This document shows positions 1 through 8,025 of a DNA stretch of 64,000 nucleotides, one piece after another (the first letter of the stretch is position 1; each line of letters opens with the position of its first letter). The notes under the pieces were generated by a model. That model saw only the letters and a program-made list of their open reading frames with translations, did not search any database and was not told the origin of the DNA. The stretch is from Dokdonia sp. PRO95. Its GTDB lineage: Bacteria > Bacteroidota > Bacteroidia > Flavobacteriales > Flavobacteriaceae. The stretch lies in assembly GCF_000355805.1 (NCBI RefSeq), contig NZ_CM001837.1, forward strand, positions 2,591,768 through 2,655,767, read 5' to 3'. The translations under genes and the position numbers were made by a program.

Positions 1-297
1 TAGCAAGTGAAATTTTTTTCATAATAAAGTATTTGTTTGAAATATTCAAGCTGCAAAAATAGGAATATTTATAACCTAGTCAAGGGATTTGGCAATTATT
101 AACTGCTTATTATCACAAACTTAACACAAAGTATATATTTGGCTCATTGTGATAAAATAATCCGCTTTTTTTTGCATTATTTGTAATGAAACCCATAATT
201 ATTGATAGAGACTAAATTTAATTTTGATTTTTGTTAATTATTATTAAATATCTGAGCTATGTCGGCTCATAAAAATATTTTTGTAAAAAAAAGAATT
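1..297. other. AT-rich region upstream of the nitroreductase
   Basis: No coding region is recognised here. The stretch is very AT-rich. A TATATTTG word at 134-141 matches the Bacteroidota -7 consensus TAnnTTTG, but I see no convincing TTG partner about 20 bases upstream, and it lies some 155 bases before the chosen start codon. It may be a promoter with a long leader, or chance. Confidence 0.4.
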
Positions 298-894
298 ATG
301 AAAAAAGCAAATACCGAATTTGAAATACTTCCCATTTTAGCAAGTAGATGGAGTCCAAGGGTTTTTACTAATGACAAGATAAGCGAAGAAGAATTGCGCA
401 CAATGTTTGAGGCTGGTAGATGGGCTGCGAGTTCTAATAATTTACAACCTTGGTTAATTATTTGGGGTATTAAAGGAAGTCCTGCTTTTGACCGTATTTT
501 TAATTGTCTTGATGAGTTTAATCAATCTTGGGCAAATAATGCTCAAGCATTATTTTTAGGAGGTTATAAAAAAACTAACGATGACGGTAAAGAGAGTTTT
601 CATGCTTTACATGATTTAGGACTTTTTATGGGTAATGTTTCTGCGCAAGCCGAACATATGGGTATTGCATTACATCAAATGGCTGGTGTGGATTACAAAA
701 AAGCAATGTCTGAATTTAATGTGCCAGATGATTATCATATTGCAACTGGTATTGCTGTAGGATATTATGGAGGGGATATTGAAAAACTTCCAGAAGATTT
801 ACAAGGAGAGGAGACAAAAACGCGTTCTAGAAAAAACCAGAAGTCTTTCACTTTTAATGGAAACTTTAATGAAGATACTTTTAAAGGAGAATAA
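298..894 (+). CDS. Nitroreductase family FMN-dependent oxidoreductase
   Basis: The protein of about 198 residues resembles the nitroreductase fold, whose members use FMN and NAD(P)H to reduce nitro groups, quinones or similar electrophiles in the cytoplasm. The N-terminal ASRWSPRVF block followed by AGRWAASSNNLQPW fits the family's FMN-phosphate-binding arginine/serine region, and the C-terminal GxAVGYYGG segment fits the second flavin contact. An in-frame ATG at 259 would add 13 residues, but the family usually begins just before the SxRSPRxF motif, so I chose the ATG at 298. It stands alone and is followed by a strong hairpin terminator. The physiological substrate cannot be told from the sequence. 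Confidence 0.85.
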   Translation: MKKANTEFEILPILASRWSPRVFTNDKISEEELRTMFEAGRWAASSNNLQPWLIIWGIKGSPAFDRIFNCLDEFNQSWANNAQALFLGGYKKTNDDGKESFHALHDLGLFMGNVSAQAEHMGIALHQMAGVDYKKAMSEFNVPDDYHIATGIAVGYYGGDIEKLPEDLQGEETKTRSRKNQKSFTFNGNFNEDTFKGE

Positions 895-917
895 TTTTCA
901 AAATTGTTCCTATAACT

Positions 918-955
918 AAAAGAGCCACATATTTTAATATGTGGCTCTTTTTTAT
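918..955. terminator. Bidirectional hairpin terminator
   Basis: A perfect 12-bp stem (921-932 with 937-948, loop TTTA) is flanked by an A-run on the left and a T-run on the right. It sits between convergent genes and can therefore end transcripts from both sides. Confidence 0.85.
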
Positions 956-970
956 TTACTGCAAACTCAA

Positions 971-1435
971 TTAATCAACTTGATGTTCGTTATCAGTATT
1001 TGAAGAAATCTCAGGGCTTTCGCCTAAATTGTGTTTTTCAAGACCAGCAGAGTCTACTTCAATAAATTGCATTGCCTGTGATGGTGTTGTAATCTGCTTT
1101 GCTCTTGTTCCTTGTATGAGTATAGGGTTTTGTATCGCATTTGGATTATTCTGTATAAATTTAATCCAGTGATCATCACTCATAGTTGCATCTTTTACAA
1201 AATTATCAACCTCAGGATGATCTTTAGAAACGAGTTCATTTATACTCACTCCTAGTAAATCTGCCACTTCACTCCACTGCGTTCCCGTAAGTCCTGCATC
1301 TGAGATGTTGATTAAATTTAATTTTGCATCGCTACTTTTTGCATAACCAAGCGTCTGTTTTGCAATACTTGATTCAGAAGAGTAGATTACTATTAATTCG
1401 TTATTGTCTGTTGCTAGTGTCATATCAGTTGGCAT
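971..1435 (-). CDS. ArsC/Spx-fold protein lacking the catalytic cysteine
   Basis: The 154-residue protein has the layout of the ArsC (glutaredoxin-type arsenate reductase) family: a beta strand and active-site loop near residues 14-30 and the NPILIQGTRAKQI strand-turn near residue 105, which corresponds to the RPILVDGxKAVIGRP signature. The active-site position that is normally Cys in CxxSRxTL reads SSESSIAKQTL, and the protein contains no cysteine at all. It therefore cannot work as a cysteine-based arsenate reductase. It may be a regulator or a structural relative. It lies 11 bases downstream of the ribosome hibernation factor gene and probably shares its transcript. Confidence 0.7.
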   Translation of the reverse strand: MPTDMTLATDNNELIVIYSSESSIAKQTLGYAKSSDAKLNLINISDAGLTGTQWSEVADLLGVSINELVSKDHPEVDNFVKDATMSDDHWIKFIQNNPNAIQNPILIQGTRAKQITTPSQAMQFIEVDSAGLEKHNLGESPEISSNTDNEHQVD

Positions 1436-1446
1436 AGTGATTTATA

Positions 1447-1752
1447 TTAGTGGTGAGACTGCATCTTTTCTTTCTTTTTTCTGAGTTGGCGGTCTACTTC
1501 ATTTATCGCTTCTTTTAACGAAGGATAAAAATCGTCTGAGCTATGTTCGGCAAATAGCCTTGGACCAGGCATACTTATTTGTACTCCCGCTATTTTTCCA
1601 GTTTCATCACTTGAAGTGTTTTCGGTTTTGAAGAAAACATCTGCTCTGTGAGCAAATTGATATTTATCTCCTAATTTTTTTAATTCCGCTTTCGCGAAAG
1701 CTTCTAATTCTGCACTTGCAGTTACATCGTGGTATTCAAATATTACTTCCAT
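1447..1752 (-). CDS. hpf: Ribosome hibernation promoting factor (HPF/RaiA family, short form)
   Basis: This 101-residue protein matches the short HPF/RaiA class. It starts with a beta strand and the VTASAELEAFAKAELKKL helix, followed by the central beta hairpin and a basic final helix ending in RQLRKKKEKM. The family binds the 30S decoding region in stationary phase and inactivates 70S or 100S ribosomes. The AFAKA stretch in helix 1 is encoded by one copy of the dispersed palindrome at 1688-1701. It lies between the mscS-type gene and the ArsC-like gene, all on the minus strand. Confidence 0.85.
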   Translation of the reverse strand: MEVIFEYHDVTASAELEAFAKAELKKLGDKYQFAHRADVFFKTENTSSDETGKIAGVQISMPGPRLFAEHSSDDFYPSLKEAINEVDRQLRKKKEKMQSHH

Positions 1753-1779
1753 AGTATTGATTTTTATTTATGATAATTA

Positions 1780-2679
1780 TTATTTGTCAGAAAACTGACG
1801 AAGGCTAAGTGGAAATTCTTTCGCACCGCCATAGAGTTTAATTTCTTGTATATCTGCCGGCATGTAATATCCAGCATCTTCTAATGCTTCTTTTACATTA
1901 CGCACCACATTTCCTTTTGTAATTAGTGCTTGTTTTCTAAAGTCCTTAGTATCTACCCAAAAGAAAACTTTTAAGTTTACAGTACTTGTTGCAAGCTCAT
2001 CTTCAATAACAAAGTTTTCATGTATATCGTCGTTAATAACGCTAGATTCTTTGGCTAATGCTTCTAGTACTGTCTCTTTTGCTCCCTCTATATTATCTTC
2101 ATAAGCTATTCCAATGATAAAATCCCATCTGAAAAAGCCGTCCTCTGTGTAATTTGTGACAGGTTCGGTAAGCACATCACTATTGGGTATGTAAACATCT
2201 TTACCATCAAAGGTTTTTAACTTTGTGTACCTAAGATCGAGGGTTTTTACTTTACCGAAATTTGAACCTATTTCAACAGTATCGTCAACATCAAAGGGTC
2301 TATTAAAAGCAAGAATAATTCCTGCAATAAAATTTTCGCCAATATCTTTAAAAGCAAATCCCAAGACAACAGCACTAGCTCCTGCTGCTGTAAGTATTCC
2401 GGCTGCTATACCTCCTAGACCTGCAGCTCTAAGTGCAAGCATTATTGCGATTATTATAAAGGTGTATCTTATGGCTGTTCCTAGAAATTTACTCATCAAA
2501 GGATCTTCTGTTCTAGCAGAAATTCTTTTTCTAGCAAATCGACCTATCCATCCAGCTATTAAAACTCCTAAAACCACGATAAGAATACCCATCGCAATCT
2601 GCGGGAGTTGATCTATAAAGTCGCTCACAGAATTTTGAAATGCTTCTGTAATGGTTGTTTTTGTACTTTGTAAGGGCAT
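1780..2679 (-). CDS. Small-conductance mechanosensitive channel (MscS family)
   Basis: The 299-residue protein has an N-terminal amphipathic segment, about three hydrophobic helices between residues 20 and 125, and the characteristic Gly/Ala-rich pore helix AAGASAVVLGFAFKDIGENF. This leads into the beta domain with FNRPFDVDDTVEIG and the YIPNSDVL block. These are hallmarks of MscS, which opens in the inner membrane under hypo-osmotic stress and releases solutes. The length matches the simple E. coli-type channel and not the large multi-domain forms. It is the first gene of a minus-strand group with the hibernation factor, so the group may serve stress and stationary-phase survival; that link is inference. 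Confidence 0.9.
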   Translation of the reverse strand: MPLQSTKTTITEAFQNSVSDFIDQLPQIAMGILIVVLGVLIAGWIGRFARKRISARTEDPLMSKFLGTAIRYTFIIIAIMLALRAAGLGGIAAGILTAAGASAVVLGFAFKDIGENFIAGIILAFNRPFDVDDTVEIGSNFGKVKTLDLRYTKLKTFDGKDVYIPNSDVLTEPVTNYTEDGFFRWDFIIGIAYEDNIEGAKETVLEALAKESSVINDDIHENFVIEDELATSTVNLKVFFWVDTKDFRKQALITKGNVVRNVKEALEDAGYYMPADIQEIKLYGGAKEFPLSLRQFSDK

Positions 2680-2841
2680 AGTTTTGATTGGTTACCTAAA
2701 AATACTGCTCTTAGCTGCATTTATTCTTAAAACCTTATCAATTCACATTTTGTTAAGACCTTTTAGTCCCCACAAGTTAAAATGCTCTTAACCTTTATCC
2801 TTAAACAATCTGCACGGAGTAACTTTATAAAAAAATGACCT

Positions 2842-4197
2842 ATGAATATAGTATCTACAAATCCGTATGACGGAACAGAAATAGCCAAAATAAAAGCCCT
2901 TAACTTAAAAGAGATAGAAGATAAAATTGAAAATGCACAACAAACCTTTCTTTCTTGGCGTAATACCACTTTTGCAGAGCGTTCGGAACATCTTAACAAT
3001 GTGGCAAAGGAATTAAGAAAGAATGCTCGAGAATATGCAGAAACAATGACTAAGGAAATGGGTAAGCCCATTACACAAGCCATTGCCGAAGTAGAAAAGT
3101 GTGCTTGGGTATGTGACTATTATGCAGAAAATGCACCATCACAACTAGCACCTAAAGAGATAAAAACAGATGCTTCAAAAAGTTATGTGAGATACGAACC
3201 TATAGGTGTTGTACTTGCCGTAATGCCGTGGAATTACCCATTCTGGCAAGTCTTTAGATTCATTGCTCCAGCTCTGATGGCAGGTAATATAGGTGTGTTA
3301 AAGCACGCGAGTAATGTTATGCAAAGTGCAGAAAATATTCAAAAAGTGTTTGAACGAGCAGGACTTCCTAAGGGGTGTTTTCAAAACATGGCCGTAGGCA
3401 GTGAGCGTATAGAAAATATCGTTCGAGATTCTCGTATTAAGGCAATAACACTTACTGGTAGTAAGCCAGCAGGAGCAGCGGTAGCAAGTACAGCAGCAAG
3501 CGAAATTAAAAAATCTGTCCTCGAGCTTGGAGGTAGTAATGCACTCGTAGTTTTTGACGATTGCAATTTTGAGGAGACGGTACAAACGTGTGTACAAGCG
3601 CGTTTTCAAAATACAGGGCAGAGCTGTATCGCTGGTAAAAGACTCATCATCCATGAAGGTATTAAAGACAAGTTTTTAGATGCTTTCGCGAAAGCGGTGA
3701 CAGAATTAAAATCTGGTGACCCTATGGATGAAGATACCTATATTGGAGTAATGGCTCGTGAAGACCTTGCCGAAGAGTTAGAAGACCAACTAAATAAATC
3801 AATTGCCGAAGGAGCAAAAATATTAATAGGTGGGCACAGACAGAAGGCTTATTTTGAGCCAACGATAGTTACAGGAGTGACACCAGAGATGACAATATTT
3901 AAAGAAGAAACCTTTGGGCCTGTAATAGGAGTCACCGCATTTAAAACTGACGAAGAAGCGTTGAATCTAGTAAATCAATCTGATTTTGGTTTAGGCGTAT
4001 CTATTTTTACAGAGAGTGAAGAACGCATGGAGACCTTAATACCGCAGTTTGAAGATGGTGCTGTATTTGTAAATGATATGGTCAAGAGTAACCCTAACCT
4101 TCCTTTTGGAGGTACAAAAATTTCGGGATACGGTCGCGAACTCTCCATAGATGGTATTCAAGAGTTTGTAAATAAAAAGACGGTATATATTAAATAA
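2842..4197 (+). CDS. NAD(P)-dependent aldehyde dehydrogenase, succinate-semialdehyde dehydrogenase-like
   Basis: The 451-residue protein carries all core motifs of the aldehyde dehydrogenase superfamily: the MPWNYPFWQ cofactor/substrate region near residue 130, the LTGSKPAG Rossmann turn, the catalytic general base in LELGGSNA, the nucleophile in NTGQSCIAGKR near residue 265, and EETFGPV near residue 355. Length and sequence style fit the short GabD/Sad-type enzymes that oxidise succinic semialdehyde to succinate, but substrate choice is inferred. The gene is monocistronic, with a hairpin terminator downstream. A copy of the dispersed palindrome encodes DAFAKAV at 3682-3695, and a second copy follows the stop codon. 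Confidence 0.85.
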   Translation: MNIVSTNPYDGTEIAKIKALNLKEIEDKIENAQQTFLSWRNTTFAERSEHLNNVAKELRKNAREYAETMTKEMGKPITQAIAEVEKCAWVCDYYAENAPSQLAPKEIKTDASKSYVRYEPIGVVLAVMPWNYPFWQVFRFIAPALMAGNIGVLKHASNVMQSAENIQKVFERAGLPKGCFQNMAVGSERIENIVRDSRIKAITLTGSKPAGAAVASTAASEIKKSVLELGGSNALVVFDDCNFEETVQTCVQARFQNTGQSCIAGKRLIIHEGIKDKFLDAFAKAVTELKSGDPMDEDTYIGVMAREDLAEELEDQLNKSIAEGAKILIGGHRQKAYFEPTIVTGVTPEMTIFKEETFGPVIGVTAFKTDEEALNLVNQSDFGLGVSIFTESEERMETLIPQFEDGAVFVNDMVKSNPNLPFGGTKISGYGRELSIDGIQEFVNKKTVYIK

Positions 4198-4202
4198 TAG
4201 CC

Positions 4203-4218
4203 CGCTTTCGCGAAAGCG
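4203..4218. repeat. Intergenic copy of the dispersed palindrome
   Basis: CGCTTTCGCGAAAGCG is a perfect 16-bp inverted repeat four bases after the aldehyde dehydrogenase stop codon and just upstream of a separate hairpin terminator, so it is not needed for termination. Confidence 0.9.
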
Positions 4219-4227
4219 TAAAACATA

Positions 4228-4265
4228 AATAGCCGATTCATAATTTTATGAATCGGCTATTTTAT
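4228..4265 (+). terminator. Hairpin terminator after the aldehyde dehydrogenase gene
   Basis: A 16-bp stem (4228-4243 with 4246-4261) centred on AGCCGATTCAT and its complement is followed by TTTATTTTA. Confidence 0.8.
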
Positions 4266-4657
4266 TTTAAATAATGTACAATGAATTGTATAGATACATG
4301 AACGTTTTAAAGGTTTTATGGATGAGTTTATATATTTCTTGGTTTTAAAGTTGACAAAAGGAATCTAAATGGATTATATAAATAAGAGAGTTTAGCAAGG
4401 TGTGCTTTAACGGTGAAACACACGCTACTCAACTTATGGGATTTTTTTAAAAAGATAGATTTATAGTCGAAATGAAACGAAGTGGATAATTTAACTTTAT
4501 CTCATTCAAGAGCTCTTTATCATCAGTAATCTTATATTAGCTAAACTTATGATACTTTTAAAGTAACACAATCAATACAAGAGATGCTGTGTTCATTATA
4601 ACACTTCTAAGGAATGATGTTCGTCCTTTATTACATGGACGATCGAGTAAATACCGT
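4266..4657. other. Non-coding region upstream of the gluconate operon
   Basis: I see no gene in these roughly 390 bases. Two small symmetric signals stand out. TACAAT-GA-ATTGTA at 4277-4290 is a possible operator. At 4400-4423, GTGTG and TTT pair with AAA and CACAC around a short loop. Since gluconate genes are usually controlled by LacI- or GntR-type repressors, an operator here would be reasonable, but this is inference. Confidence 0.35.
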
Positions 4658-5164
4658 ATGTTAATGAAGAATGTATACATAGTTATGGGCGTTTCCGGTT
4701 GCGGAAAAAGCACCATTGGTAAGATGTTATCTAAGCAATTACGAGTTCCTTTTTATGATGCAGATGATTTTCATCCCCAAGTTAATGTAGATAAAATGGC
4801 ATCTGGCATACCCTTACAAGATGAGGATAGATGGCCGTGGCTCGACAGTCTGGCTGGAGAGATACAGCAGTGGTCAAGTGATCAAGGAGCGGTTCTTGCT
4901 TGCTCAGCACTCAAGGAGATTTATAGGGAACGCCTATTTTCTCAATCTGCTTTTGAAAAAGCAAAACAAAACTTTATCTATCTTGATGCAAACTTTGAAG
5001 CACTGAGTAAACGGCTTGCTTCTAGGAAGAATCATTTTTTTAACCCTTCGTTATTACAGTCTCAGTTTGATACACTAGAAGTACCACAATATGGTATTCA
5101 TGTGGCAGCTACTTTAGCAAAAGAAGACATCATAAAAAGAATACAACAAATTATAGAACAATAG
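4658..5164 (+). CDS. gntK: Gluconokinase
   Basis: The enzyme phosphorylates D-gluconate to 6-phosphogluconate with ATP, feeding the pentose-phosphate or Entner-Doudoroff routes. The P-loop GVSGCGKST lies close to the N-terminus and is followed by YDADDFHP, the typical gluconate-contact block. ALKEIYRERL and a late HFFNPSLLQSQFDTLE segment, where the family has MPxxLLxSQxxTLE, complete the pattern. The chosen start gives 168 residues, normal for GntK. An ATG at 4589 would add an unrelated leader, and the ATG at 4664 is an equally possible start. The gene lies four bases ahead of the gluconate permease, so the two form an operon. Confidence 0.9.
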   Translation: MLMKNVYIVMGVSGCGKSTIGKMLSKQLRVPFYDADDFHPQVNVDKMASGIPLQDEDRWPWLDSLAGEIQQWSSDQGAVLACSALKEIYRERLFSQSAFEKAKQNFIYLDANFEALSKRLASRKNHFFNPSLLQSQFDTLEVPQYGIHVAATLAKEDIIKRIQQIIEQ

Positions 5165-5168
5165 GTTT

Positions 5169-6515
5169 ATGGATTATCAACTACTACTAGCAGTAATTGC
5201 TGGGATTTCGGTCTTACTTCTTTTAATCCTTAGGCTCAAAATTCAGGCGTTTCTAGCATTGCTTATTACTTGTATTGTAGTGGGTGTAATTGCTGGCATG
5301 GAGCCGAAATCTATTCTCGATTCTGTAAAGAACGGAATGGGGGGAACCTTAGGTTTTGTAGCCACGGTAGTTGGGCTCGGAGCTTTATTTGGCGCTATTT
5401 TAGAACGATCAGGTGGAGCACAGCGACTAGCAGAATCCCTACTTAAGAAATTTGGAATAGATAAATCTCCTTGGGCAATAATGCTCACGGGATTTTTTGT
5501 CGCTATTCCCGTATTTTTTGATGTAGCATTTATCATTTTAATACCTATCGTTTACGCATTACAGAAGAAAACGGGAAAGTCGCTACTTCTATATGCTATC
5601 CCGCTGCTTGCGGGACTAGCAATCACGCATACCTTTATACCACCCACACCAGGACCTATTGCTGTAGCCGAAATTTTAGGAGCCGATCTTGGCTATGTTA
5701 TAATATTTGGATTTTTAGCTGGTTTACCTGCGGCTGTTATTGCTGGGCCATTACTTGCACGGTATTTATCAAAAAGGATGGACATCACATCTCCAGAAGA
5801 TATGGTAACCGAAATGGAAGTACCAGCAAATGCACCAAGTGCCGGAACTATTCTGTTAATAATCGCGATTCCTATTTTCTTAATCGTGTGTAATACCGTA
5901 CTTAACAGTCCGCTATTTGAGGAAGGAGCTTTACCTAGTTGGCTCATTTTTGGAGCAGATTTACTTGGTCATCCATTTGTAGCGCTTATCATTGCAAATG
6001 TAGTTGCTTGGTACTTCTTAGGGATTAGAAAAGGATTTACTAAGGATGAGCTTCTTGATATTTCTACAAAATCTCTCTATCCAGCAGGAGTTATTATTTT
6101 ACTAACAGGTGCTGGTGGAGCTTTTAAACAAATATTAATAGATACCGGTGCAGGCACAATGATTGCCGAAAGTTTAAGTGGCGACTTCTTTCCTCCTGTG
6201 GTTTTTGGTTTTCTAGTTGCAGCTATTGTAAGAGTGTTACAAGGTAGCGCAACGGTTGCTATGATTACAGCTGCTGGAATAACAGCTCCGTTGTTAGGAC
6301 TAACGGAAACTAGCGCGCCACAGCTAGCAGTGCTTGTGATTGCAATAGCATCAGGAGCAAGTATATTTTCTCATGTAAATGACAGTGGCTTCTGGCTTGT
6401 AAAGCAATACCTAGGTCTCACAGAGAAAGAAACATTTAAGTCATGGACAGTCATGACCTCCCTTATCGCAATTGTAGGACTTATTGTCTCTACAATACTT
6501 TGGTTTATAGTATAG
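5169..6515 (+). CDS. Gluconate:proton symporter (GntP family)
   Basis: This hydrophobic protein of 448 residues has about 12-14 predicted membrane segments. It contains the GntP family blocks PVFFDVAFIILIP near residue 118, THTFIPPTPGPIAVAEILGAD near residue 155 and VNDSGFWLVKQYLGLTEKET near residue 402. GntP proteins import gluconate or related sugar acids with protons across the inner membrane. Position directly after the gluconokinase gene supports gluconate as the substrate. A hairpin terminator follows. Confidence 0.92.
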   Translation: MDYQLLLAVIAGISVLLLLILRLKIQAFLALLITCIVVGVIAGMEPKSILDSVKNGMGGTLGFVATVVGLGALFGAILERSGGAQRLAESLLKKFGIDKSPWAIMLTGFFVAIPVFFDVAFIILIPIVYALQKKTGKSLLLYAIPLLAGLAITHTFIPPTPGPIAVAEILGADLGYVIIFGFLAGLPAAVIAGPLLARYLSKRMDITSPEDMVTEMEVPANAPSAGTILLIIAIPIFLIVCNTVLNSPLFEEGALPSWLIFGADLLGHPFVALIIANVVAWYFLGIRKGFTKDELLDISTKSLYPAGVIILLTGAGGAFKQILIDTGAGTMIAESLSGDFFPPVVFGFLVAAIVRVLQGSATVAMITAAGITAPLLGLTETSAPQLAVLVIAIASGASIFSHVNDSGFWLVKQYLGLTEKETFKSWTVMTSLIAIVGLIVSTILWFIV

Positions 6516-6541
6516 TTGAGATTTTCCTGATACATCAAAAA

Positions 6542-6575
6542 AAAGGGATAAGCACAATGCTTATCCCTTTTGTAA
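6542..6575. terminator. Terminator between convergent gluconate permease and purB genes
   Basis: A 13-bp stem (6542-6554 with 6558-6570) built on AAAGGGATAAGCA has an A-run before it and a T-rich tail after it. It can act in both directions. Confidence 0.8.
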
Positions 6576-6586
6576 TTTTATAACAC

Positions 6587-6598
6587 TTTCGCGAAAGC
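6587..6598. repeat. Intergenic copy of the dispersed palindrome
   Basis: TTTCGCGAAAGC lies between the terminator hairpin and the 3' end of purB. The core is perfect and the left flank is AC instead of GC. Confidence 0.85.
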
Positions 6599-6604
6599 GA
6601 ACTA

Positions 6605-7948
6605 CTATATTCCCGTATAATTTTGAGGAGTAATTGCTTTTAATTCTTTCTTAATTGCCGCGCTTACCTCAAGTGTATCTACAAACTCAGCCATAGACTT
6701 CTTTGTAATCTTACTATTTACCCTCGTAAGTGCTTTGAGCGCTTCGTAAGGATTAGGATATCCTTCTCTTCTTAAAATAGTCTGGATAGCCTCAGCTACT
6801 ACAGCCCAGTTATTTTCTAAGTCGGCAGCGATTTTTTCTTCGTTTATTAATAGTTTGTTCAATCCTTTTACGGTAGAACGTAATCCTATTAATGTATGTC
6901 CTAATGGAACACCTATGTTTCTTAATACTGTACTATCCGTAAGATCTCTTTGTAGTCTTGAGATAGGTAGCTTTGCAGAAAGGTGCTCAAAAATAGCGTT
7001 TGCAATACCTAAGTTTCCTTCACTGTTTTCAAAGTCAATTGGGTTCACTTTATGTGGCATTGCACTAGAACCTACTTCTCCAGCTTTAATTTTCTGCTTG
7101 AAGTAATCCATAGACACATAGGTCCAGAAATCACGATCAAGATCAATTAAAATGGTATTAATACGTTTAAGTCCATCAAATAATGCCGCCATGTGATCAT
7201 AGTGCTCTATTTGTGTAGTAGGGAAGGAGTGGTGCATTTTAAGCGTGTCATGTACAAATGATTTACCAAATGCTCTCCAGTCTATAGATGGGTATGCTAC
7301 TTTATGTGCGTTGAAGTTTCCTGTAGCACCACCAAATTTTGCAGCACTAGGAATATCATTTAATAGATTAAGTTGCTCCTCTATACGAACCACAAAAACC
7401 TCAATCTCTTTTCCTAGTCGAGTAGGAGAAGCTGGTTGTCCATGTGTACGAGCTAGTAAAGGAACGTTTGCCCACTCATCTACAAGTTGTTTAAGGTGAT
7501 CTACAACCTCCAATAGTTCTGGAATATATACTTGATTCATCGCGTCTTTAAGAGACATCGGGATCGCAGTATTATTAATATCTTGAGACGTTAATCCAAA
7601 GTGGATAAACTCTTTATATGATGCAAGATCGAGTGCGTCAAATTTTTCTTTGATAAAGTATTCTACCGCTTTTACATCGTGGTTTGTTACTTTCTCAATG
7701 TCTTTTATTGCCTGCGCATCTTCTGTAGTGAAGTCTTGGTAAATTTCGCGCAAAGCGGTAAAAACACTTTTATCTACATCCTCAAGTTGTGGGAGTGGTA
7801 ACTCACATAGAGCGATAAAATATTCTACTTCTACTTTTACTCTGTATTTGATAAGTGCGGCTTCAGAAAAGAAAGGAGCTAAAGTTTCTGTTTTTGAAGC
7901 ATAACGACCATCAATAGGTGAGATGGCTTGAAGTGGTGACAACGACAT
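6605..7948 (-). CDS. purB: Adenylosuccinate lyase
   Basis: The 447-residue enzyme catalyses two steps of purine synthesis: release of fumarate from SAICAR and from adenylosuccinate. It starts with LQAISPIDGRYASKT, typical for PurB. The superfamily signature GSSAMPHKVNPIDFENSEGN sits near residue 292, and the catalytic His region is seen in ARTHGQPASPTRLGKE near residue 167. Length agrees with the long E. coli-like class. A TATATTTG box lies about 24 bases upstream of the start, suggesting its own promoter and a short leader. Confidence 0.95.
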   Translation of the reverse strand: MSLSPLQAISPIDGRYASKTETLAPFFSEAALIKYRVKVEVEYFIALCELPLPQLEDVDKSVFTALREIYQDFTTEDAQAIKDIEKVTNHDVKAVEYFIKEKFDALDLASYKEFIHFGLTSQDINNTAIPMSLKDAMNQVYIPELLEVVDHLKQLVDEWANVPLLARTHGQPASPTRLGKEIEVFVVRIEEQLNLLNDIPSAAKFGGATGNFNAHKVAYPSIDWRAFGKSFVHDTLKMHHSFPTTQIEHYDHMAALFDGLKRINTILIDLDRDFWTYVSMDYFKQKIKAGEVGSSAMPHKVNPIDFENSEGNLGIANAIFEHLSAKLPISRLQRDLTDSTVLRNIGVPLGHTLIGLRSTVKGLNKLLINEEKIAADLENNWAVVAEAIQTILRREGYPNPYEALKALTRVNSKITKKSMAEFVDTLEVSAAIKKELKAITPQNYTGI

Positions 7949-7971
7949 TTGTTGTGATTTTAGTTAAGGGA

Positions 7972-7979
7972 CAAATATA
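7972..7979 (-). promoter_or_regulatory. Candidate -7 box of the purB promoter
   Basis: On the minus strand the word reads TATATTTG, which fits the Bacteroidota TAnnTTTG consensus, about 24 bases before the purB ATG. A clear TTG element about 20 bases further upstream is not seen, so the call rests on the -7 box and its position. Confidence 0.45.
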
Positions 7980-8025
7980 TATAGAAGACTTCGTCTATCC
8001 GAATTCTAATGCAAAAATCGACAGA

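Noticed and set aside
2225..2611. 128-codon plus-strand frame opposite mscS
   Set aside because: It is the antisense shadow of a well-conserved channel gene and has no family character.
4589..4657. N-terminal extension of gluconokinase
   Set aside because: The extra 23 residues do not resemble the family. The P-loop should lie within the first 10-20 residues.
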